Made by a program: the position numbers and the translations under genes. DNA of 42,858 bases from Rhodanobacteraceae bacterium (GTDB lineage Bacteria > Acidobacteriota > Terriglobia > Terriglobales > Acidobacteriaceae). The DNA lies in NCBI GenBank assembly GCA_903970285.1, contig CAJCHN010000047.1:1-42858 (forward strand), in the 5' to 3' direction. The notes under the pieces are model-generated. The model did not search any database. It saw nothing but the letters and a program-made list of their open reading frames with translations, and was not told the origin of the DNA. This document shows, in pieces, positions 31,617-37,609 of this stretch. How positions within the stretch are numbered: position 1 is the first letter of the stretch; each line of letters opens with the position of its first letter.

Positions 31617-32184
31617 ACTGAGCCCAACCGTTCGCCTCACTGAGCAGCATCCCAGCCCGGCGCTGGATATCAACGCCTTCGATCACGATTGCTCCAAGTT
31701 CCTCTACTGGAAGGCCGTCCAGGAGGGAGCCAAGAAGGAGGCCGACGCCTACAAGGAGAAGATCGTCGCCGGCCTCATCTGGCACGGCAAAGTGCCGGAC
31801 AACGCACCCAGGTCGAGGCGGGTCGCCAGCTCCGCCCACGTCGCGACCATGACCATCGGCACCTCCGTCGAGGTGGACGACGACGCGGCCGCTGCCTTCG
31901 AGCAGCTGCTCAAAGAGCTTCGCCTCAGCCGGTTTATGGGCAAGATCTTCACCAGCCGGCGGGAATACTCGCTGGTAAAGGATGCGCACCGCTTCATCAC
32001 CAACCACAAGTGGCCGGCGAAGGTCGCCGATCAGATTCGGCTGGCCTATCTGCGGTGCTTCTCGGCCAAGACCAACGCACCATCGCTGATCGTCGAGACC
32101 CAGGAAGAGATTACGCGCCGCGCGGAAGCTGGACTCGCCGAGCTGGCGACCAAGGCCTCCAAGGCCGGAAAGAAGGCAGCCTGA
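31606..32184 (+). CDS. Early protein in the Mu gam slot, unknown function
   Basis: 192 aa from ATG at 31606 with AGGAG ten bases before. The sequence is mainly helical: LYWKAVQEGAKKEADAYKEKIVAGLIW, a conserved-looking block VDDDAAAAFEQLLKELRLSRFMGKIFTSRREYSLVKDAHRFI, and an Ala/Lys-rich end. Mu has the host-nuclease inhibitor gam after B; this gene is in a similar place, but I see no Gam-like pattern. So the name is positional only. It could be a replication or anti-nuclease helper. Confidence 0.5.
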   Translation: MPDELSPTVRLTEQHPSPALDINAFDHDCSKFLYWKAVQEGAKKEADAYKEKIVAGLIWHGKVPDNAPRSRRVASSAHVATMTIGTSVEVDDDAAAAFEQLLKELRLSRFMGKIFTSRREYSLVKDAHRFITNHKWPAKVADQIRLAYLRCFSAKTNAPSLIVETQEEITRRAEAGLAELATKASKAGKKAA

Positions 32185-32456
32185 TGAGCCACGCCATCGA
32201 TAAGACACCGCGCGGATTCGCGATGTACGCCGACCTGCGCGATTCGTACGACAACCGCATTCGGGTGCAGGAGTCTTCGGCAGCATCCGGCGAGTTCTGC
32301 TGGGTGTTCGTGGGCGATCCGGGGGATAGCTACGGAGTCCACCTGGACGTCAAGAGCGCTTGCGTCATCGCGGATGCATTGCTGAGCTTCATTGACGATG
32401 TGGCACAGCGCCGGCCGGAAGAAGATGACCGGGTGATGAAGGCAGGTGACCGATGA
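32184..32456 (+). CDS. Hypothetical early protein
   Basis: 90 aa starting at TGATG overlap with the previous stop. Beta-rich N-terminal part (MYADLRDSYDNRIRVQESS...FCWVFVGDPGDSYGVHLDV) followed by a helix (SACVIADALLSFIDDVAQRR). It resembles small adaptor-like phage proteins but no family is recognised. It ends in ATGA with the next gene. Confidence 0.55.
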   Translation: MSHAIDKTPRGFAMYADLRDSYDNRIRVQESSAASGEFCWVFVGDPGDSYGVHLDVKSACVIADALLSFIDDVAQRRPEEDDRVMKAGDR

Positions 32457-32758
32457 AGAGCCTGGTGTTTACAGAACGGCTCGCCCCCGCCGTGGTCACA
32501 CCGGATGCGCGGATCCTTTCGGTTGCCCTGCATGCGATCTGCGCGCTGGCCTGCGCCTCGCGCGAGATTGCCGAAGGCAAGAAAGACCAGGAAGCAGCGA
32601 TGCGCTCTTTCTCGGCGACTGTATCCCAACACCTGATCAATCTCTTCCCGAACAGCTCCGATGCGGTTCGCGAACTGATGCTGTGCGCCCATCAGCACGG
32701 CCTGGTGCTTTGCCCGGATCTGGGTCCGATCGACTCTTTCAAGGAGGTAGTCCATTGA
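32453..32758 (+). CDS. Hypothetical helical early protein
   Basis: 101 aa, ATG overlapping the upstream stop by 4 bp. Helical bundle pattern (ILSVALHAICALACASREIAEGKKDQEAAMRSFSATVSQHLINLFPNSSDAVRELMLCAHQHGLVL). A hydrophobic, Ala/Cys-rich helix near the N-terminus is not long enough for a sure membrane span. Unknown function; the strong AAGGAGG inside its 3' end serves the next gene. Confidence 0.5.
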   Translation: MKSLVFTERLAPAVVTPDARILSVALHAICALACASREIAEGKKDQEAAMRSFSATVSQHLINLFPNSSDAVRELMLCAHQHGLVLCPDLGPIDSFKEVVH

Positions 32759-33270
32759 CAGTCGCCGCGAAGATCAACCACCGCATGCGCCGGAGCGGGC
32801 TTACCCGCGGCCAGGGAGCGATTTACGCGCTGGCCATCGACCCCCACAACGTTCACTGCCTGACCGAGTCGCACCTCGACACCTGGTGGCTCTCCCTCTC
32901 GGCCGAGGATAAGGCGGAGATCTACGAGCAGCGCCTCGGCGACGCCCAGGAGAGGTGCCGCTTCTGCGGATGCACGCAGGCTCGTGCGTGCCCCGGCGGA
33001 TGCGGATGGCTCGACCGCCATCACACCGTATGCTCCGCGCCGTCCTGCGCGGCCAAATACAACGCGCAGTTGTTTCGCGCGGTCTTCGACATTGACCCCA
33101 TGGCAGAGTTCCACGGCGGAGCGCAGACCGTCGTCAACCGCGGCGCCGCGCCGGCCACCTCAGCGCCGGTGAGCCGGGAGCAGGTCGATCACTTCCTGCG
33201 CACTGGCGAGTGGCTTTCGCTCGGCGAGCTGGACCAGTTCGGCGAGGAGGTGCCCGATGCGGCTCTCTGA
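32755..33270 (+). CDS. Zinc-binding phage protein with CxxC...CPGGCxW motif
   Basis: 171 aa. The start is TTG at 32755, set by AAGGAGG at 32741-32747 and overlap with the previous stop; no ATG gives the expected N-terminus. Residues ~62-95 have CRFCGCTQARACPGGCGW followed by HHTVCSAPSC, a Cys-rich motif seen in many phage proteins (CxxCxCT...AC.GGC.W). It probably folds round one or two zinc ions. The N-terminal part is helical and the C-terminus acidic. Role unknown. It overlaps the next gene by 14 bp. Confidence 0.65.
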   Translation: MTVAAKINHRMRRSGLTRGQGAIYALAIDPHNVHCLTESHLDTWWLSLSAEDKAEIYEQRLGDAQERCRFCGCTQARACPGGCGWLDRHHTVCSAPSCAAKYNAQLFRAVFDIDPMAEFHGGAQTVVNRGAAPATSAPVSREQVDHFLRTGEWLSLGELDQFGEEVPDAAL

Positions 33271-33616
33271 CCTTACCGACCTGCAGCTGCAAAAGCTGGC
33301 GGACACCTACCGCGAGATCGGCAGCCGCATGATCGACCCAGCCATCTTCGAGGAGCTGATCGACCGTCGCGCCCATATGACATCGCTGCGCGCCCTCGAA
33401 GCCTCTCTGGCCTACGAGCGGGCGGCTGGCGTGATCGAAAGCCACTCCTTGGTGATTCGCGGGGACGGCGACTTGCAGTTCTACGACCTGGAGTCCTGCG
33501 ACCTCGAAGGCGAGGATCTTCAGGGCGAGATGGAGTATCTCGACTCCCGCAAGCTTCTGATCCGCCATCCGGAGAACAGCCACTGGGTGGCGATCCGCGA
33601 CGAAGCCGAAGCCTGA
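33257..33616 (+). CDS. Hypothetical early protein
   Basis: 119 aa from ATG at 33257 with GAGGAGG upstream. N-terminal helices (LSDLTDLQLQKLADTYREIGSRMIDPAIFEELIDRRAHM), then an acidic strand-rich middle (DLQFYDLESCDLEGEDLQGEMEYLDSRKLLIRHPENSHWVAIRD). Soluble, acidic, no motif recognised. Acidic proteins in phage early regions sometimes mimic DNA, but the charge here is moderate. Ends 38 bp before the next gene. Confidence 0.5.
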   Translation: MRLSDLTDLQLQKLADTYREIGSRMIDPAIFEELIDRRAHMTSLRALEASLAYERAAGVIESHSLVIRGDGDLQFYDLESCDLEGEDLQGEMEYLDSRKLLIRHPENSHWVAIRDEAEA

Positions 33617-33654
33617 ATCCACAACCCTTAACCCGCACCACAGGAGAAGAACCA

Positions 33655-33933
33655 ATGGCAAGCACATGCATAGGCGGATGCGGCAAGGAGCTGCCTCCCA
33701 AGAACAAAACCGGCTACGCCTGGGGACACAGCAAAGGCTGCCCGTCTTCTGAGCTACCCCCCCCCCGCACGCCGGAGACCAATCCCGATTCTGAGACTCA
33801 GTCCTCGGATGAGGCGCAGCCGCAGATCGAGTGCCTGCTCACCGAGTCCCAGCTCGATCGCATCTGGGAGATGCTGCCCGCTCCCGAGAAAGCGCTCGCC
33901 ATCCTCACCGCGCTGAACGCCCTGCGCGAGTAA
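33655..33933 (+). CDS. Small zinc-knuckle protein with poly-C tract
   Basis: 92 aa from ATG at 33655, AGGAG upstream. N-terminal STCIGGCGKELPPKNKTGYAWGHSKGC gives Cys-x3-Cys...His...Cys, a compact zinc knuckle. A Ser/Pro/Glu-rich linker follows, then an acidic helical end (LTESQLDRIWEMLPAPEKALAILTALNAL). The linker is encoded by a run of ten C (33757-33766), where a one-base slip would change the last ~57 residues. Function unknown. Confidence 0.55.
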   Translation: MASTCIGGCGKELPPKNKTGYAWGHSKGCPSSELPPPRTPETNPDSETQSSDEAQPQIECLLTESQLDRIWEMLPAPEKALAILTALNALRE

Positions 33934-33972
33934 CCACAAACCACTTTCAACCCGAACCAACGGAGCATACCG

Positions 33973-34284
33973 ATGCACGAACCACAGCAGAGTTTCGATC
34001 AATGGGCGCTGGTGGAACTGATGGGCCACCAGCGCATCGCCGGCCGCGTCACCGAGGCCGAAATTGGCGGATGCAAGTTCATCCGTGTCGACGTTCCGAG
34101 CGTCGCCGACCGGCAGCCGCTCACCAAGTATCTCGGTCCGGCTTCTATCTACGCCATCACCCCGATCGCCGAGGAGACGGCGACCAGGCTGGCGGCCAGG
34201 ATAGAGCCGGAACCGATCACCGCCTGGGACGCCCGCCGCCTGCTCGAATTGCCGAAGCCGCCGGGATCCTCTACGGGACGATGA
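33973..34284 (+). CDS. Conserved-type phage early protein; acidic tail apparently frameshifted
   Basis: 103 aa from ATG at 33973. FDQWALVELMGHQRIAGRVTEAEIGGCKFIRVDVP, a TKYLGPASIYAITPIAEE segment and an LPKP end resemble small proteins found in many Mu-like phages (WA.VEL.GH.R.AG...E...G......VDVP...YAITP). Those typically finish with a very acidic tail. Here the frame stops at 34284, but the +1 frame continues from 34262 to TAG at 34321 as RDPLRDDDDDEDEDEERPF, a plausible lost tail. A programmed +1 shift, a recent mutation or a sequence error could explain it. Confidence 0.6.
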   Translation: MHEPQQSFDQWALVELMGHQRIAGRVTEAEIGGCKFIRVDVPSVADRQPLTKYLGPASIYAITPIAEETATRLAARIEPEPITAWDARRLLELPKPPGSSTGR

Positions 34285-34324
34285 CGACGACGAGGATGAG
34301 GACGAGGAGCGCCCCTTTTAGCTC

Positions 34325-34630
34325 ATGAACTCCTTCTGCACCGCACCGGAGATGGATGAGGTTCACGCGGAGCTTCTGATGCGCGTGAGTTCCAGCCTCT
34401 GCGTGTGCGGTGCTGCGAAGGGCCAGACAGGCATGTTCTGCCCGAATTGCTGGAAGCGGCTGAGACCTATTCTTGGCCCCCACTGCTCCAACATCGAGTT
34501 CTACCTGTTCGGCCTCAGCAGCTATCGCAGAAGAGGCTTATGGCTTTACGACCTGTGCTGCGACCTGCTGCACGATCCGAACGCCCGACTCACGAAGCGC
34601 ACTCCCAAGGAGAACCACCATGGCCGTTGA
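34325..34630 (+). CDS. Zinc-ribbon early protein
   Basis: 101 aa from ATG at 34325. CVCGAAKGQTGMFCPNCWKRL is a clear four-Cys ribbon at ~27-47, followed by a basic helix and an aromatic-rich end (EFYLFGLSSYRRRGLWLYDLCCDLLHD). The basic, aromatic surface suggests nucleic-acid or protein contact. Overlaps the next gene by 11 bp. Unknown family. Confidence 0.55.
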   Translation: MNSFCTAPEMDEVHAELLMRVSSSLCVCGAAKGQTGMFCPNCWKRLRPILGPHCSNIEFYLFGLSSYRRRGLWLYDLCCDLLHDPNARLTKRTPKENHHGR

Positions 34631-35123
34631 CGCGGACTTCGAACGCGAGCTTCACCGGGCGATGCAGAAGCCGCCCGCCGGCAGTCTCTTCGAGACCTTC
34701 GCGGACAAGGCTCTGCGCCGCGTTGACGACGTCCTGGCGGGCCGCGAGTGCAAGTGGTCTCCCGACCTCCAGGCGACCACGCTGCTGCGCGATCTGCGGG
34801 CGCACCAGGGCGCTTCGCGCGCGGTCCCGCTGACCACGCTGGCGGAGACGCTGCACCTGGGCGTGCGCACCATCAAGGACCTGGTGCGCGATCTGCGGCT
34901 CAACTTCGGCGTGCTCATCTGCAGCTCGCGCGAGGGCGACGCCGGCGGCTACTGGATCGCGGCGACCGACATCGAGGTCGAGGAAGCCATGCGTCCGCTC
35001 TTCAACCAGGCCATCAGCGAGCTGCGCGTCGTGCATGCCATGCGCCGCGGCTCCAGAACCATCGACGAGACGCTCTCGCAGATCCGTCTCGAACTCGAAA
35101 AGGATCCCGCTCCCCATGTCTAA
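34620..35123 (+). CDS. DNA-binding early protein with winged-helix-like centre
   Basis: 167 aa from ATG at 34620, AAGGAG upstream. The middle (TTLLRDLRAHQGASRAVPLTTLAETLHLGVRTIKDLVRDLRLNFGVLICSSREGDAGGYWIAATDIEVEEAM) has a helix-turn-helix with wing, like replication/regulatory proteins that fit DNA. The C-terminal helix is amphipathic. Possibly a regulator or replication helper of the transposition phase; I cannot name the family. Confidence 0.55.
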   Translation: MAVDADFERELHRAMQKPPAGSLFETFADKALRRVDDVLAGRECKWSPDLQATTLLRDLRAHQGASRAVPLTTLAETLHLGVRTIKDLVRDLRLNFGVLICSSREGDAGGYWIAATDIEVEEAMRPLFNQAISELRVVHAMRRGSRTIDETLSQIRLELEKDPAPHV

Positions 35124-35595
35124 CTTTCCCCAAACCCGTGATGCCATGCGCCGGGCAGGCTACGAATTTCTGAACGAGGTTGACTGCAAGAGTTGCCACG
35201 CGCGCATCGAGTGGTGGCGTACGCCCGGGGGCAAGAAGATCCCCATGGACGTCCCTAAGACGGACCACAGCCATATCGTGACCCACTGGTCCACCTGCAA
35301 GCACCCGGACCAGCATCGTCAGCGTGGCAGCAGGCCGGCAGAGACTGCACCGGCCGCGCCGTCTTCATCGAGCCCGCCCGTGGGCTGCATGCCCACCGTG
35401 GGCCTGAAGATCTACGAGCGCGAAGTCAGCAGCCTCCGCTTTCGCGCACACGCCGTCGCCGCCGTGCTGATCTACGAGGATGGCCGGATCGCGGCCTGGG
35501 ATCCGAAGCTCGATCCGGAAGACGCACGCAACTCGGTCATTGCGGCCGCCAACTTCCTGCGGGATGAGATCCGCAAAGCGAGCAGGAGCGAGTGA
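35116..35595 (+). CDS. Zinc-binding early protein
   Basis: 159 aa from ATG at 35116. N-terminal module: CKSCHARIEWWRTPGGKKIPMDVP...HIVTHWSTCKHPDQH, with Cys-x2-Cys, three later His and Cys-x-His, consistent with a structural zinc site near 23-65. It is followed by a Pro/Ser linker and a compact domain MPTVGLKIYEREVSSLRFRAHAVAAVLIYEDGRIAAWDPKLDPE. Unknown function. It is another of the run of small Cys/His proteins in this region. Confidence 0.55.
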   Translation: MSNFPQTRDAMRRAGYEFLNEVDCKSCHARIEWWRTPGGKKIPMDVPKTDHSHIVTHWSTCKHPDQHRQRGSRPAETAPAAPSSSSPPVGCMPTVGLKIYEREVSSLRFRAHAVAAVLIYEDGRIAAWDPKLDPEDARNSVIAAANFLRDEIRKASRSE

Positions 35596-35596
35596 G

Positions 35597-35875
35597 ATGC
35601 CACGGATCTTCAGATTGGAACTCGCCGAGCGCGCCAGGAGGTGCTCGAAATGCCACCATCCTTACCGCCTCGATCCGCTGATTTTGCACCTGAGCGAGCT
35701 GGTGTCGGCGTTTGAAGGGCGCGGCGACCGACTGGAGCTTGAGCTGTACGAAACCACCAACCTCATTGCCCGGCTGAGCGCCAGTAACGAACGCCTTCGG
35801 CGCCAGCAAATCGCACTGCGCGAGCGCCTAGCCGAGGTGCTGCAACTCCAACCAAAAGGATGTTTGAAGAGATGA
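35597..35875 (+). CDS. Small zinc-finger plus coiled-coil protein
   Basis: 92 aa from ATG at 35597 with AGGAG eight bases upstream. Near the N-terminus are CSKCHHPYRLD (CxxCHH), then a long helix ELVSAFEGRGDRLELELYETTNLIARLSASNERLRRQQIALRERLAEVLQLQ, a strong coiled coil. Likely a dimer whose zinc part binds a partner. Overlaps the next gene (ATGA). Unknown function. Confidence 0.55.
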   Translation: MPRIFRLELAERARRCSKCHHPYRLDPLILHLSELVSAFEGRGDRLELELYETTNLIARLSASNERLRRQQIALRERLAEVLQLQPKGCLKR

Positions 35876-36432
35876 CGATTCCAGCGACAAGGACGTTTGA
35901 AGAGATCGGCACCGAGATCGGCCAGCTGCTCTTTCCCGGCGGTGTGCCTCCCACGCGCATGGGCGACGCGCTGCTGCTGGTGCGGATCTTCGATAAGCAG
36001 ATGCGCATCGCCACGGACCAGGACGCGTTCGGCGAATCGCCCTGGCGAGACATCGCAGGCTACGGCCTGCTGGGTGCACGGGTTCACGAAGAGAGGAAGA
36101 AGCACGAATGCCCAGGCAGTGTCAGCGACCAGGGTGCGATGGGCTCGTCAAGGGACCGGGAGCACGCTTCTGCTGCCGCGCCCACCAGCGCGAAGACCAA
36201 AACGAGCGCAAGCGCGTCAGCCGAACCAAAGCCATCGCAGCCGCCCGCAAACTGCTTGCCTCGGTCGGAGGATGCGCCTGCAAGAACTGTGACGGAAGCT
36301 GCAAGCGCAGACGAGGCCGTCCAAGTGGTACGAGGCCGAAACCGCAAGGGTAGGTGCGGGTGGTGCGATTTCTACTTCCACACGGTTGAGTGCTTCGAAG
36401 ATTTCAAGGCGTTCCTGACGAGGCTCCTATGA
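35872..36432 (+). CDS. Early protein with a second gene nested in its 3' part
   Basis: 186 aa from ATG at 35872 (ATGA overlap); an in-frame ATG at 35860 has poorer spacing. The first 75 residues (MTIPATRTFEEIGTEIGQLLFPGGVPPTRMGDALLLVRIFDKQMRIATDQDAFGESPWRDIAGYGLLGARV) look like a compact real domain. From ~80 the frame goes through a Ser/Ala/Pro-rich stretch that overlaps the 81-aa gene at 36108-36353 in another frame. It ends with CGWCDFYFHTVECFEDFKAFL, which looks protein-like. An in-frame GTG at 36325 could start that last piece separately. Confidence 0.5.
   Translation: MTIPATRTFEEIGTEIGQLLFPGGVPPTRMGDALLLVRIFDKQMRIATDQDAFGESPWRDIAGYGLLGARVHEERKKHECPGSVSDQGAMGSSRDREHASAAAPTSAKTKTSASASAEPKPSQPPANCLPRSEDAPARTVTEAASADEAVQVVRGRNRKGRCGWCDFYFHTVECFEDFKAFLTRLL
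36108..36353 (+). CDS. Nested zinc-binding protein overlapping the 186-aa frame
   Basis: 81 aa from ATG at 36108 with GAGGAAG upstream. CQRPGCDGLVKGPGARFCCRAHQRED gives C-x4-C...CC-x2-H, and later CACKNCDGSCKRRRGR gives CxC..C....C, so one or two zinc sites with a strongly basic end. The basic, Cys-rich make-up suggests DNA or RNA binding. It lies wholly inside the 186-aa frame. Its own start signal and protein-like content argue that it is expressed. Confidence 0.55.
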   Translation: MPRQCQRPGCDGLVKGPGARFCCRAHQREDQNERKRVSRTKAIAAARKLLASVGGCACKNCDGSCKRRRGRPSGTRPKPQG

Positions 36433-36947
36433 GCGCGATCACCAAGCCCCAGCTCGCCCGCCTGCAGACGCTCTACTCGCAATGGGAGAAGCACTCGCTC
36501 GATTGCCCGGGCGGCGATCGCGCCGCGCGGATCGCATGGGCCAGCGAGCGCACCGGCCGCGCCATCGCCAGCTTTGCGGAACTGACGCTCGACGAGGGCA
36601 AGCGCCTGATCGACATCCTCCAGAACGCCGTCGGGCGCAAGTTCCCTGCGAAGAAGCGGTCGCGCCCGAAGACCACGCGCGACGGCGAGAAGAAGGGCAC
36701 CGAGGGTAGACACGATCAGATCCACGCGGAGACGACGCTGGCGGGCCCCAGCGAGTTCGCGATGATTCAGCGCGACCTCGACCGCTTGGGTTGGGATCAG
36801 GCGCGCCTTAAGGGCTTCCTGCGCTCCCGCCGCAGCCCTACGAGAGGAATCACGGTCATCCGCACGCTGGGCGAAGCCAACCGCGTGCACTGGGCGCTGA
36901 AGCACATCGCACCGCATCCGGCGGGAAAGGAGCAGGCCGCCAGCTAA
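36429..36947 (+). CDS. GemA-like phage regulatory protein
   Basis: 172 aa from ATG at 36429 (overlaps the previous stop). The N-terminal 70 residues ITKPQLARLQTLYSQWEKHSLDCPGGDRAARIAWASERTGRAIASFAELTLDEGKRLIDILQ follow the pattern of GemA/DUF1018-type and related phage proteins (I...Q...L..L........R..W.SE..GR...S...LT..E...LI..L). GemA in Mu affects host gene expression and DNA gyrase. The middle is basic (KKRSRPKTTRDGEKK). The C-terminal half (AMIQRDLDRLGWDQARLKGFL) is a separate helical part. Confidence 0.6.
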   Translation: MSAITKPQLARLQTLYSQWEKHSLDCPGGDRAARIAWASERTGRAIASFAELTLDEGKRLIDILQNAVGRKFPAKKRSRPKTTRDGEKKGTEGRHDQIHAETTLAGPSEFAMIQRDLDRLGWDQARLKGFLRSRRSPTRGITVIRTLGEANRVHWALKHIAPHPAGKEQAAS

Positions 36948-36951
36948 AGCC

Positions 36952-37548
36952 ATGTCAACCCACACCCACCTCAGCGATCAGCCGACGCTGTTCGAGATGC
37001 ATCCCGAAGGCACGGAGCCGCCCGTCTCGCAGCGCGTCATCACGCCCGGGTGCCTGCTCCCCATCGCGCACAACCTGGTTGTCGATGTCTCGCGCGCGAC
37101 CGCAATCCTGGGCGTCGATAAGAGCCTCATCGTGTACATGATCAAGAACGGCCTGCTGCAGGGCTATCAACTGAGACCGTCCATGCGTTGGATGGTGACG
37201 TACGACTCCATCGTCCATCTCTGCGACAAGCTCCGCGTCCAGTACCATATTCGCGATCGCCGTCCCAAGCTTGCGGCGGGCAGACGCTGGCGCGATGTCG
37301 ATTTGCTGCCGTTTCCGATCTCCGATACCGTGACCGTCAAGGATGTCGCCACCGGCCTCGATGTGCCGATCAGCCTCGCGTATAAATTGACCGAGGAAGG
37401 CACGTTCGAATCCTATAAGCTGTTCGGCTCCTCGACCTGGCGTATCAGCAAGACATCGCTCTACCGGTATCGCGATCACCTGCGCGCCAAGCTCCAGACA
37501 CCGGCGGCGTTCGCCGGGCGTCCTCCGAGCCGCAAGCCCAAGCGCTAA
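36952..37548 (+). CDS. Twin-HTH regulatory protein, late-activator candidate
   Basis: 198 aa from ATG at 36952. Two similar excisionase/MerR-like helix-turn-helix units: VDVSRATAILGVDKSLIVYMIKNGLLQGYQL...WMVTYDSIVHLCDKLR (about 45-98) and VTVKDVATGLDVPISLAYKLTEEGTFESYKL...WRISKTSLYRYRDHLR (about 125-180). Each has a V..A..LGV..SL.Y..I..G recognition part plus a wing. It is the last early gene, the place of Mu's Mor/C-type activators. It could activate the leftward late block, but it does not share their fold pattern. A 60-bp gap follows before the fibre genes. Confidence 0.6.
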   Translation: MSTHTHLSDQPTLFEMHPEGTEPPVSQRVITPGCLLPIAHNLVVDVSRATAILGVDKSLIVYMIKNGLLQGYQLRPSMRWMVTYDSIVHLCDKLRVQYHIRDRRPKLAAGRRWRDVDLLPFPISDTVTVKDVATGLDVPISLAYKLTEEGTFESYKLFGSSTWRISKTSLYRYRDHLRAKLQTPAAFAGRPPSRKPKR

Positions 37549-37609
37549 ACATTTCCCACCTTCGTGACTTCTCATCCGCTCAGCGGCGCGCGCACACGAC
37601 ACTGCGATC

